Origin: Plantago elongata
Taxonomy: Eukaryota > Streptophyta > Magnoliopsida > Lamiales > Plantaginaceae
Assembly: GCA_036897095.1 (NCBI GenBank)
Contig: JAYMSP010000111.1
Coordinates: 1 to 64,000 of the forward strand
DNA length: 64,000 nucleotides
Direction of reading: 5' to 3'
The notes under the pieces were generated by a model. That model saw only the letters and a program-made list of their open reading frames with translations, did not search any database and was not told the origin of the DNA. Both the position numbers and the translations under genes were made by a program. Of this stretch, positions 12,575 through 22,919 are shown piece by piece; position 1 is the first letter of the stretch, and every line of letters begins with the position of its first letter.

Positions 12575-15195
12575 TTTTTTGGTGCTGAAAGGACTTCATT
12601 AACTAGACAGTGTCAAAATCGACAAAAGGAACAACTTGGATCGGTGGTTCGTCCCGAAGGACATTACCGTCCATATCAAAACTAGCTAACTTATCTGCAA
12701 CAAGATTGCAACTACGACTAGACCATAATACTCTAGTCTGCCATGGAAGCCGCAACATGTTTTTGCACTCCATAGTCAAAGCAGCAAGGGAAGGGTCTCC
12801 CGGGATATCACCATCCTCCGTAAGCAGCTCAACTACTTCCCGAGAATTAGTTTCGATTTTAATCTTCGGATATCTTCACTTCCAGGCTTCATGCAAGAAC
12901 ATTTGCCGCACAGATTCCATTCTCATCACGCAGTACTCCACCTATCCCGACACAATTCTTCTGACTAATAACACTCCCATCCACATTCAGCTTCATCCAT
13001 CCTACCTCCGGTTTCCTCCATTTCTCATTCACCATTGGATTCTTCTTTGTCATATGCACTTTAAGGTCCAAACTCAATTGATGGATTTGAAACAGAGTCG
13101 ATTCAATATCCATTCTCTCGTGATTGAAGATCCACGAGTTACGAGCAGGTTTGCCAAACTGTAGCAACAAAAACCCATTTCCAATCGATTTCCAGGTACA
13201 ACGTACATGAGAACTGACACTGCCCGCAATTTGATTCGAGCCAAACATCTTCAGACATATCCAAGAATTTTCGTACGTCCCCAGGACCCAACAACTTCTT
13301 CCAAACAATAGTCGCTGCTTTACAATTCCGTAGGACATGGATGACAGATTCATCCGCAAGCTGGCAGTAGGTACATATAGCAGAATCGAGATGTGTCTGT
13401 TCCGCCTAAGTACATTTGTTGCTAGCATGTTCTGGGCAGCCATCCAGAGGAACTGTTTCAACTTGTTGCTATATTTCGTTTTCCAAATCCAAGCAAAATG
13501 TTGAGACAGATTGACAGTTTGGTCGAACCCTAAAATATCACAAACAGACCGCTTCAATCCAGACGCACCGTAGAACTTTCTCAAAACATTAGATACAGTT
13601 CTCACCGTGGATAGAGTAGCTTTACCCGTCAAAACAAGATCGTCGACAAAGAAAAAGTGTGAGAGCGAAGGTCCACCTCGGCATGGTATAATGGGACTCC
13701 ACGACTTATTCTCAACTACTTCATTGATTTAATACGCTAACCGTTCAATGCACATGACAAAGAGATACAGGATAACAGATCTCCTTGACGTAATCCACAC
13801 GATGGGGAAGGCCTCCAAAGGTTCACCATTCCACATGATTTTAGTAGAGGCATTATGCACACATAACATAATTAGCTCAATCATAGAGGCTGGGAAGTTG
13901 AAGACATGGAGAGTCTCTTCCAGAAAATCCCAATTCACCCTGTCATAAAGCTTTCTCGATATCTAGCTTCATTATCATGCAACCCACTTTATTCTTGTGT
14001 TTGGCTCGCAAAGTTTGGAGCACTTCTTGGAGAAAGAATATATTATCTTGAGTACTTCGCCCTTTTATGAACTAGATTGTGTTGGCGCAATCAACTCCGG
14101 CATAACATCTCGCAATCTCATTGTGATGCATTTGGTGATGAATTTATAAATTACATTGCACAAGGAGATAGGGCAGAATCCAGAATTTTTTGGTAGGATG
14201 AGGTACCTTAGGTATTAGACACAGATGAGCTTTGGCAGAGTGAGGGATCAAATGCCTTGTTTTGAAAAGCATCTTGCACAAACTTCAGCAGTGAATTAAC
14301 AATCCATGACCATCCCTTATGATAAAAGATTGCTTGTAAATCGTAGGGTCCCGGGGACTTAAACGGGTGGTGTGGCCACACGACACGTTTAAGCTCCTTC
14401 AAATTCACCAACTTGGATAGATCAGAACACTGCTAGTCCAAATGAACAACCTGCCAAGCCGAGATATCCAGAATTCATGAGGAGGCAGCATGCTGGTTCA
14501 TGTCACGTTGTAAACAAGCTGGAAAAGTAATCCCTCGCATGATTACTGAGTTGCTCATCGTCCTTAACCCATATATCAGTAATTTTCAGCGTGAGAAATT
14601 TTATTCTCTTGCGATGAGTAAGGGTAGGCTGGTGGAATAACTTCGTATTTCTCTCCCCTTCCACCATCCACTTCACACGAGATTTTTGGTACTATAGCAT
14701 CTCTTCTTGATGAAGTATTTGGTTATACTCCCGGATCGGTGTTCGTTCAAGTTTTTGGAGGAAACTACTAGGTCCTTCCGAGAGTGATCGTTGAGTGCCT
14801 TTAAAACGAGCCAACACCTTCCGCTTGCGCTTAAAAATATTGCCAAAGTGGGTACGGTTCTAGGGAATCATAGTGTCCGGAACCTTGGCAATGGCATCAA
14901 TAATACCCTCACATGTACTCCACAAGTGTCGAAGAATGGGTTCACAATCCGGACGGAAGAACCAGACTGCCTTGAACCGAAATGGGCGGTTTTCAGGTGC
15001 CAAATCCAAACCATAGAAATGACTCATAATGGGGTACTCCATAAGTGTCGAAGAATGGGTTCACAATCCGGATGGGAGAACCAGTCTATCTCGAACCGGA
15101 ATAAACGGTTTTCAGGTCCCGAATCCAAATCATAGAAATGAGTCATAATGAGGTTATGATCCGAATGGGTGCGGGGAAGATGTTGAGTGACTCGA
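12575..15195 (-). mobile_element. 5'-truncated LINE (L1-type) with RNase H
   Basis: Read on the minus strand, the order of decayed domains is: the end of an AP endonuclease (THSDHNLI motif near 15150), reverse transcriptase (FKSPGPYDLQAIFY near 14340; FVDDL catalytic box near 13645), a zinc-binding RT-associated domain (near 13450-13300) and an RVT_3 RNase H (LNVDGS near 12970, then NLVADKLASFD near 12690). The frame ends at a stop near 12609. A short 3' tail ends in an A-rich run (AAAAAA on the minus strand) near 12575-12580. ORF1 and most of the endonuclease are missing, as expected for 5' truncation. Multiple stops and frameshifts break the frames, so it is dead. The longest open part is 12889-13632. 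Confidence 0.85.
14915..15152. repeat. 119-bp tandem duplication inside the LINE
   Basis: Unit 1 begins GTACTCCACAAGTGTCGAAG near 14915. Unit 2 begins with the near-identical GTACTCCATAAGTGTCGAAG near 15034. The two copies share the following GAATGGGTTCACAATCCGGA and most of what comes after. The duplicated part encodes the segment between endonuclease and reverse transcriptase. Scattered differences between copies show that it is not recent. Confidence 0.75.
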
Positions 15196-15199
15196 TCAA

Positions 15200-15828
15200 G
15201 ATTTCCTATTTATGTTTAGTCTATATTCAACAATACAAAAACCATTGGAAGTACTGCAATATTGTATGCAATATTGTATATTAATTGTGCGGTGTTGCAT
15301 GCAAATTGTAGATTTTTGTGTATTTATAAATTATGTATTATTATCTATTAATTGTGCAGTTGAATCGTTTTATATGAGACTCTAAAAACTTTCCAGACTC
15401 TTAGGAGAATTTCTCATTTATCAATTTAACTTTTGATCAGAAATAAATTTTGACTTATAATAGCACTGTGTGTAATGCAGGCATACAGATAGCAACTTAG
15501 ATACATAAGCTTACTTGTATTATTTTACAAGTGATGATTTGATGCTCCCAGACAAACCTAGCATATTTCTCAACTAATACAAACTAATTATAAGAGTAAT
15601 GAAGTATTTACATGGTGAATCATTATTATAAGAGTAATGAAATGTTTCCAATTTTCATGGTGAATATTACTATCATCACAACCTGCTAACACCCTTTTAA
15701 TCATTAGTGTACAACTATTATATTATGTATGGCTTTGGTGAGAAGAATGCAAAAATAGTCCTTGATGGTGATCTTGCCAGTTCCATGTTTCGCCAAGAAT
15801 ACATCGTCGTCGTTGTTATTGTCAAATG
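15200..15828. other. AT-rich intergenic DNA, nothing recognised
   Basis: No coding or RNA gene signal. It lies between the truncated LINE and a hAT-like element and may be ancestral intergenic sequence. Confidence 0.5.
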
Positions 15829-16838
15829 CAAGGCCGACTCAAATTTTCAGAGGCCACGTACAAATTAATATCTTCGTAAACCATCACTACTATACGTATC
15901 AAAATAATTATCATGGACACAGAGGTTAAAGAGAAATTTATAAAAAAACATAATAAAACTAAAATTTAAAGTTTTAATTTACAATTGTATATATGTGATT
16001 CTAAATTAGTTAGATAATCTAAAACATTCCCAGGTAAATATTAATGTAACATGACTAATATAAATAGAATACGATATATTTATTTTGGTACGGATGCATG
16101 GGTTTATTTTATAACGAAAAATTAAGTTTAAAATAAACTGATGAAACTAAAATTTAAATTGATTTTGTATATATAGTCTCATTTTCAGATATAGTGTTTC
16201 AATTGAATACATAATGTTTCACCATAAAAAAATATTGATGATTCAAAGTAAATTTTATAATATGTGATATTAAATGTGTAGATATTCTAAAATGATTCGT
16301 TTCAGTTAATTCCAAATTATTGTTTACCAACGTCTATAACATTACCTAAAAATTAATTGGATTTTATAGGATATACTAAAATATAAAAATTATTAAACAC
16401 TAGTACTTTTCAGGAGAAATAATACATAGCCAGTGTAACAATTTTGAGCAAAACTTGCAAATGAAAAAATATAGTAATAAAGCTTAACTTTTGATTTATT
16501 TGGTCTATGATTGATTTTGTTATATTAATGTTGTGATTGGAGTGTTCAATTACATCAAGGTGAATGCTAATGTCAGAGGTAAAACGATAATGTCAAAGCA
16601 AATCCATTTTAAGATTTAGTATGTGTTACAAAAACTGTCATAAGTGGCACAAATAAATAATATTGTTTTTGAAAATATGATTTTTCCTCTCACATTATCA
16701 TCATTCTTAGGTTAATTAAACAAGTTAATTAAAAACATTTTATGTAGCTTATGTTGTTTGTAAATTTAAAAAGTAGGGCCTGAATATGTTGGGTCCTGTG
16801 CAGAGGTCCTCCTTGCATGGGTTCAAATCCGTCCTTAG
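15829..16838. mobile_element. Non-autonomous hAT-like transposon
   Basis: The left end is CAAGGCCGACTCAAATTTT. The right end read on the minus strand is CTAAGGACGGATTTGAACCC, followed inward by a GGACCTCTGCACAGGACCC block. Such CA(A/G)GGCCGGC-like ends are typical of plant hAT elements. The possible target duplication is poor (GTCAAATG left, TCAAGCAC right). The 1 kb interior is AT-rich with no transposase frame. Confidence 0.5.
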
Positions 16839-16859
16839 TCAAGCACTCCTTCAGTAAAC

Positions 16860-17740
16860 TCTCATCTAGGTGTCGATTGCCATTCATATCTCAAGAAACT
16901 TGGTGTTTTTGGACATGGTTGAGGTGGTACGGTGTATAAGGTGCACAACATGCATACCGGTGTTGTATTTGCTTTCAAAGTTGTCCGGTGTGGACTAAAT
17001 TATGAAGCTGCTAGACACGAGGCAGACATATTACGGGAAGTGGACTCATCAGAGTATGTGGTGAAGTGCCTAGGAGTTTTTGACAATGGATTCACAAACA
17101 TTGATTTTGTGGGAACTTGAATGTGCTTTGCTTTGGAGTACATGAATTTCGGATCACTAAAAGATTTATTGGGGGGGAACCAAGGGGCTATCAGAGCAAG
17201 TGATCTCGGACGTAGCCAAGAGTTTGCTGAAAGGGTCGAAGTATCTGCATGTGTCCGGAGTTGTGCACAGAGACATAAAACCGTCGAAGTTGTTGGTGAA
17301 TCACAAAGGGGATGTTAAGATCACGAATTTGGAATTAGTCAAGTGATTGAGTCTGGTCGAAACTAGGAAAAAATGCACTACTAAAGATTATAGTGATCCT
17401 AATATGTGGACATGTACATTCCGGAATATGAGCCCAGCAATGCTGAATTCCGAGAGGTGGCACATGGACAGATGCAATGTGTTCACCAATGTTTCATTGA
17501 TAGGTTTTCGCTGATCGAGCCTGGTGAACAAACTGATTGGGTGACATTGGATAGTACCATTTGTACAATGAATCTTCCATGCATGCTAGATAAGGCTTCT
17601 GTAGAGTTCCAAAGTTTTTGCTAAAGGTGCCTGTGAAAGGATTGGAGGAATATGGCTACTATGGATGAGCTTCTTTCTCATCCTTTGGTCAAAACTTCTG
17701 AAACTAAAGGTGTAGAAGGGCTTGTTGATCTCGGTTAGGC
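16860..17740 (+). pseudogene. MAP kinase kinase-like pseudogene
   Basis: Fragments of a protein kinase appear in order across several frames. They are a glycine-rich loop followed by GTVYKVHNMHTG, a FAFKVV strand with the ATP-binding Lys, EADILREVDSSEYVVKCLGV, LEYMNFGSLKDLL, then in another frame a VVHRDIKPSKLLVNHKGDVK catalytic loop, a YSDPNMW-like activation segment, and finally ATMDELLSHPLVKT. The spacing and wording match plant MAPKKs of the MKK7/MKK9 group. In-frame stops (one in the glycine loop region, one after IDFVGT) and frameshifts disable it. The DFG motif is degraded to a TNLE-like sequence. It has no introns; that plant group is normally intronless, so this does not prove retroposition. 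Confidence 0.7.
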
Positions 17741-17814
17741 TCTTCTTCTTTTAGATGGGCCGTATTACCTTTGACTCCTATTAAAGTGTATCCAACGTCA
17801 TTTCTTATGGAGGC

Positions 17815-19588
17815 TCTATGGAGAGGGGGGGGGGGGGGGGGGGGTGTCGTAAGGTGGATTGGGTGAAGTTGGAGGTGGTTTGTAGGCCTAAAGGAGGAGT
17901 GTGGGTTAGGTGTCAAGAATCTGGAGGATTTCAATGTGTCGTTGCTTGGAAAGTGGGTGTAGAGATATATTTGTGGTGGTGATGCGATGTGGATCAAAGT
18001 GCTTAGGTCTAAGTATGGAGAGTTCTTTAGGTGTGTGGAGCGTGTAGAGAAGGGTCGGGTTTGTGATAGAGGGTGGTTGTCATGGTGTAGGGATCTCATT
18101 AAATGGGTAGGTTGAGGTAGGTTGTTTACGGAGGATCTTAGGAGAAGGGTGGGCAATGGTGGTAGTTCGATTTTGGGAGGATGTGTGGGTCGATAGAGGT
18201 GTGGTGTTGAAGGATTTATTTCCTAGGCTTTATAGATTGGATTTATCCAATGGGTGCATGGTCAGGGAGCGGCTGGTTGTGGAGGAGGGGGTTGTTGTAG
18301 CTCTGTGGTTGTGGTGTCGGGTTCTATTCGAGTGGGAGGAGAAGGTCGTACGTTCTCTGTTGCCTCTTGACGTGAAGGCTTGTGTGTTTTCTTTTTATGC
18401 AGATTCATGGACGTGGTCGGCCTACCGGAAGGAATCTATTCGGTGTGCATGGGTTACAAGAAATTAAATGAGGCAAGAGAGTTGGTTGTTGATGGGACTC
18501 ATTGGTGATGTTGAAGATCATGTGGAACAAATTGGCCCCGTTGAAGGTTAATATTTTTATTTGGCGTTTGGTCAATGATCGACTTCCAACTTTGGTAAAT
18601 TTAAAATCTCAAAAAATCATTCATGAAGCTCAACTCAAACTGTGTAAGATGTGTGATGGGAACTTTATAGAGTTATGTTCGCATTTATTCTTGGAGTGTA
18701 CTTTTGCGGCTGAAGTTTTGCGTGTGCATGGTGCTTGGCTTGGACGCCCGATTCTGTTTGAGGCGGATGTTCCCGGTTTTGTCTTGGAATTCTCCCAGTT
18801 GGTTAAGACAGGTTACAAGATCCGATGGCAGACCTTATGGCATTGATCAGCGTAGCATCTTGGCGTGCTTGGAACGACAGGGTGTTCAAGGGTTCGATAA
18901 TCGACGCCAAGGAGCTGGTCCAGAAGATCAAATTCATGATTTGGGAATGGTTTAATGGCAAGTCCGCAGTGTTGGGCTCTTATAATTGGGAGTTGTGTCC
19001 CCTCGATGTGCTTAATTTCAGGATGGCTCCCACGGTGATTTCCAATAATGGCTAATCGAGATGGCTTCTCTGAGTTATTCCGCTTCTTTGTTCTCGAGTT
19101 TCGGGTAGGTTTTCTTTTTATCTCCTTGTTTGTGCGTAAGAAGTGTCGTGACACCTTAATGGTAAATCACCCCTTGTTTCTTTATATCTTGCTAGAGGCG
19201 TATTTAACTATTTTGGGTATGTACTTGCTCTTAACTCTTGGATCGCTCCTCTCGAGGATGAGACATGCTAGACAAGGGAGTGGTCAAACTTTTTGTTACA
19301 ACATTGTTTTTGTGCGCTGCAAGGGATAGGAGGGGCTTGCTTGTCTCTTTGGATATGAAGGAGTGGTGTGTCTCGGTTCCTGATTTGTGTTAGATTATAG
19401 ATTGATTAGTTCATGTTTTGGTCTTATCATTGATATTGTTGTTCTTGTAGTCGGTTCTGTTTCAGCGGCTTAGTGTCTCGAGTGGACACGTTTTGTGCTT
19501 GTAATTGTGGTTCATTTGCCCGAGTTTCGAATACTACTTGTGTCCGGACTTTTAGTGCCTAATAAAATTTTTATCCTCTTAAAAAAAA
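17815..19588 (+). mobile_element. 5'-truncated LINE fragment (second family)
   Basis: The 5' part shows the GG-rich WVKLEVVCRPKGGVWV segment typical of the region after LINE reverse transcriptase, just after a 20-G run at 17825-17844. Downstream, 18502-18846 encodes the zinc-binding RT-associated domain (WNKLAPLKVNIFIWRLVNDR, then LCKMCDGN and CSHLFLECTFA). 18825-19055 encodes the SWRAWNDRVFKGS tail. The 3' end has AATAAAATTTTTATC followed by a short A run at about 19580-19588. No RNase H follows the zinc domain, unlike the LINE at 12.6-15.2 kb. Frames are broken in several places. Confidence 0.8.
17825..17844 (+). repeat. Homopolymer of 20 G
   Basis: An uninterrupted run of 20 G near the 5' end of the LINE fragment. 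It could form quadruplex structure and is a likely site of length error in sequencing. Confidence 0.85.
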
Positions 19589-20280
19589 ATGACTCAGATG
19601 AACAAAGATACTTGTACAAGAACACTAATTCTTTAACCGACCCATGACACATTAAAGGAGAAGAAAGTTTTTGGAACATAGAATAAATAAAAGTAAGAAG
19701 CATGAGTTGGGCTCTGTAAGTTCATTTTATGAGACGCAGTGTAGTGTTATTGTTTATTGTGGTCCCCATTAATGTTGTTATTATCAAAATTTGTCTAAAT
19801 AGGAGACCTAAGATTTTATCAAATTAACAAGGATCATATATTTTGCAAAGGGAAGGAGAGTTGGGAGAGATTTATGGGCGGTTTGTTATACGATTTAAAT
19901 GGGCAGAACCCAATTTAAATGGCCTGTTATACGACATACCTAACATAGAAAGCCAAAAGGACACTCGACTCAACACAATACTGAAACTAAAACATAATAC
20001 TCTTAAGATCATGATTAATTAATTAGACATATATACATACACATTTGAACTAATCAAAACTCACAGCGATGTGTGTCCAAATTAAATTCATTTATCAAAA
20101 CTTTAAAAGTCAATCAAATAAAAATTCATGGAGGAACAAATCTACGCAATTCCTAAAGCTCTATAAGTGCCTACCATTTCTTGAAATTAAAAGCCATCGT
20201 GCTAGCAGGTAGTATAAGTCACATAGGTTATACCTACTCAAAGTTAGATAACAAATAAATTAAGAAGGCTTATAGTGAAC
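19589..20280. other. Intergenic DNA upstream of the Ole e 1-like gene
   Basis: AT-rich, with no recognised gene. The part nearest 20280 is presumably promoter of the downstream gene. Confidence 0.5.
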
Positions 20281-20282
20281 AT

Positions 20283-20306
20283 AGTATATATATATATATA
20301 TATATA
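20283..20306 (+). promoter_or_regulatory. (TA)n tract, probable TATA region
   Basis: A TATATA dinucleotide run lies about 45-65 bp upstream of the Ole e 1-like start codon, at a plausible TATA position for a short leader. It is also a simple sequence repeat, so its promoter role is inferred from position only. Confidence 0.4.
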
Positions 20307-20347
20307 ACGTAAACACTCAATTCCAAGACACAATTTCAATTTTCACA

Positions 20348-21002
20348 ATGTCTCTTAACCTGTTTTTTGTGCTTCTGATGAGTGTAATCGCTGTAGCTTC
20401 TGCTAATTATGGGTATGGCATTAATCCAAACTCAGAGTCAGTACCTAAGACTAACCGCAGAGAATTTCTTCCACGAGTTTTCAGTGTCCAAGGAGTCGTC
20501 TACTGCAAATTAGGCCCTAAAGCCTACCCAATCAAGGGTGAGTTATTTCTCCATAAGTTTCGATATTGTTATTCTCGAATGCCCATTACGCGCTTAATTA
20601 CAAAGTTATATAATGTTAACATATGTTGTTTAAGTTGCATTTTATCGGATATCATGATTTCAATCTAATATAGGTGGGGTGGTACGAATAACATGCCTAG
20701 GCGTGGACAAGGACGGATATGAAATGGCTCCATTCTCCATCCTAACGCGTCCAACAGACGCCAACGGCTACTTCTTGGCTAAGCTATCGACTAAGGAAGA
20801 TGATGGTTGCAAAATTTCCCAGTGCAAGGCTTTTCTTCATAGCTCTCCTATCAAGACTTGCCAGTTCGCTACAGATGCGAATATGGGAGTAAGTGGTGCA
20901 CCACTTTCAACTTATCGACCATTAGGCTCCAACAATATGAGGCTTTACTCTCTTGGTCCGTTTGTATACGATTCCGTGGCCAAGCCAACCCCTATATGGT
21001 AG
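20348..21002 (+). CDS. Secreted Ole e 1-like (pollen Ole e 1 family) protein
   Basis: This is a small extracellular protein of the Pollen_Ole_e_1 family, whose members act in the cell wall of pollen, roots and other tissues; the exact role of this one is unknown. Exons are 20348-20537 and 20674-21002 (donor GTGAGT, acceptor TATAG), giving 172 aa. A signal peptide of about 19 residues ends ASVIAVASA-like before NYGYG. The mature part has the family core FSVQGVVYCKLGPK, GGVVRITCLG, PFSILTRPTDANGYFLAKL, CKAFLHSSPIKTC and a C-terminal LGPFVYDS. Several conserved cysteines lie in these blocks. It resembles the proline-rich/SAH7-type branch but lacks a long proline-rich tail. The codon split by the intron (Gly) joins correctly. 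Confidence 0.88.
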
Positions 21003-21640
21003 TGTTTGATAGTCCGTTTAATTGTATATGCGTAAGAGATCGTTACGTACTGCAGAGAGCCTAATGTATTTAAGTTATTAAGTGAAATTTTTTATTCTCA
21101 GATTATATACTTCTTGGAACGTATTTATTTTGATTAATATAGACCCTCTCAATTATAACTTTTTTAACACAAAACCTTATAAAATTAACTTTCCTCGTAC
21201 ATATTAGGTGCTGGAGCAAGATATCTATGTAGACAATGGACCATATTATCAATAAAAATATTAATATTACTAATCAAAACACACATGTTATTGGTATTGA
21301 AGTTTTTCATATTACAATAAAACTTATTTAAATATTGGTGTTTTACTTAATAATACGAATGTTTTTGCTAGTAATATGGTTCATCTCTACGTATATAACA
21401 ATCGTCTTTTATGAGATTTTGTATATGTATTTATGTGTAATAATGAATTGTGTAAATTTTATAGAGTTTAATGCGATTTTGATGATCAGATGGATATATG
21501 GTGATCTTGTGGATAATTGGATGACTTCTAAACCAATAAAATTGCGCTCGAGTTGCAAAACGAGTTCGTCTGTTTTGTTCTATTCAATGCCATGTCACCT
21601 CGCGTGACACGAGATTCATGGGCACAACGTACACTTGCAT
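21003..21640. other. AT-rich intergenic DNA, nothing recognised
   Basis: Probably includes the 3' UTR of the Ole e 1-like gene. A 90-codon open frame at 21335-21607 is low-complexity and hydrophobic and has no family resemblance. Confidence 0.5.
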
Positions 21641-21803
21641 AATACTAATGGAGCACTAATGTATGCATTAGACTAACATAGTCATACAATATATCACAAG
21701 CCTGTATTTAATGGTGTTCGAGTCGAATACATAACCTATTTGGTGTTAGAGGATTATGACACCTCAACGGTTGAACTTAACTAATTGAGCTACACCTCAT
21801 TGA
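21640..21803 (-). mobile_element. tRNA-derived SINE copy
   Basis: On the minus strand the head reads GAGGTGTAGCTCAATTAGTT, containing a good pol III box A. It is followed at proper spacing by GGTTATGTATTCGACTC (box B-like) and then AAATACAGGCTTGTGAT. The latter two motifs recur in order at 2710-2770. The tRNA-like head and lack of coding capacity indicate a SINE. The tail boundary is uncertain. Confidence 0.55.
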
Positions 21804-22919
21804 AACGTCCTATATTTCTGATATATTAAGAAGTTCTAATTTCACATAAATATATGTGTTACATTTTTCATTTTAATACTTTTCCGGATACTTATTGAGG
21901 GTAGAATTTTATAAGAATTGGATATGAACCGGATCCGAAAACGGTTTTAGAATAATAGTCAATATTTTAATATTTTTCCCCCTCCAATCAAGGATTCATA
22001 ACACCAAATCGAGATAACCTACCTAACTACTCAACGAGCCAACTTATGAGCCAGCTCATTCTCATCTTGCAATAAGAAATCTAACTTCAAAATTTTAAAA
22101 AGAACTAACAAAGATCCTAATATATGTTAAAATAGGTCCAACGACTAAGAAATCAAAATTTAAAGAAGGAAAGACAATCCGAGAACAAATGAACTCTATT
22201 GAAGTTACGTAAAACTGTCCAGTGAAGTTCTGCGGGATTAAGTAAATACTACAAAATGCAAGATACAAGATAAAATAAAAATGAAAAATGAAAACAACAA
22301 AAGGTCCTAAAAGAATATGAGAGAAATTGCCAACAAATTGAATTGTGAACTAATGGTGAACCGTAAAATTACATCCCATCTAACACTTCTTTCTTAATAT
22401 TTTTAACTTTTCTATTTCAATGTAAGTTTCGAGTCATTTTTAAATTTCACTTATTATCATGAATTATACCCTATGTTATGTCAAAACGGACCGTGAGGCC
22501 GTGACTATCAACATACCAGATGATACTAGTGAAGTTAATCAAATTTACAAATTAGTACTGCAAACAACTTATTTTAGGAGACTTTGTTAACAATTGTTAA
22601 CATTAACATAATTTTGAGTTTGACAATCTGAATACAAATTTCAATCAACATGTGTTTTGAGAAGTATAAATATAGAATAGAGTAAAACAAAAGTAGAGAA
22701 AAATAGAAATGTGTCCCTTGAAAATCGGAAATAGTGTAGTAATAGTGTAATACGATCCACCAAATGCTCTCTACCAAACCAAACTTTCTCACTCACACAC
22801 ACACTCCAACAACATTGGTAAACTAATCTCAGAATCACAACACAAAGATGCTGCGCTGAATAAAACAAACAACACAAAAAGATTCATCTATCCAATCCTG
22901 AATCAAACAACATTAAAAA
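21804..22919. other. Intergenic DNA and upstream region of the acidic-protein gene
   Basis: No gene is recognised. The last 150 bp contain CA-repeat and A-rich leader-like sequence just upstream of the ATG at 22920. Confidence 0.5.

Noticed and set aside
12610-13164. 184-codon plus-strand frame
   Set aside because: It is the antisense shadow of the LINE RNase H and zinc-domain region, which reads sensibly on the minus strand.
17704-18156. 150-codon minus-strand frame with a proline run
   Set aside because: It is antisense to the LINE fragment; the proline run is just the complement of the G homopolymer.
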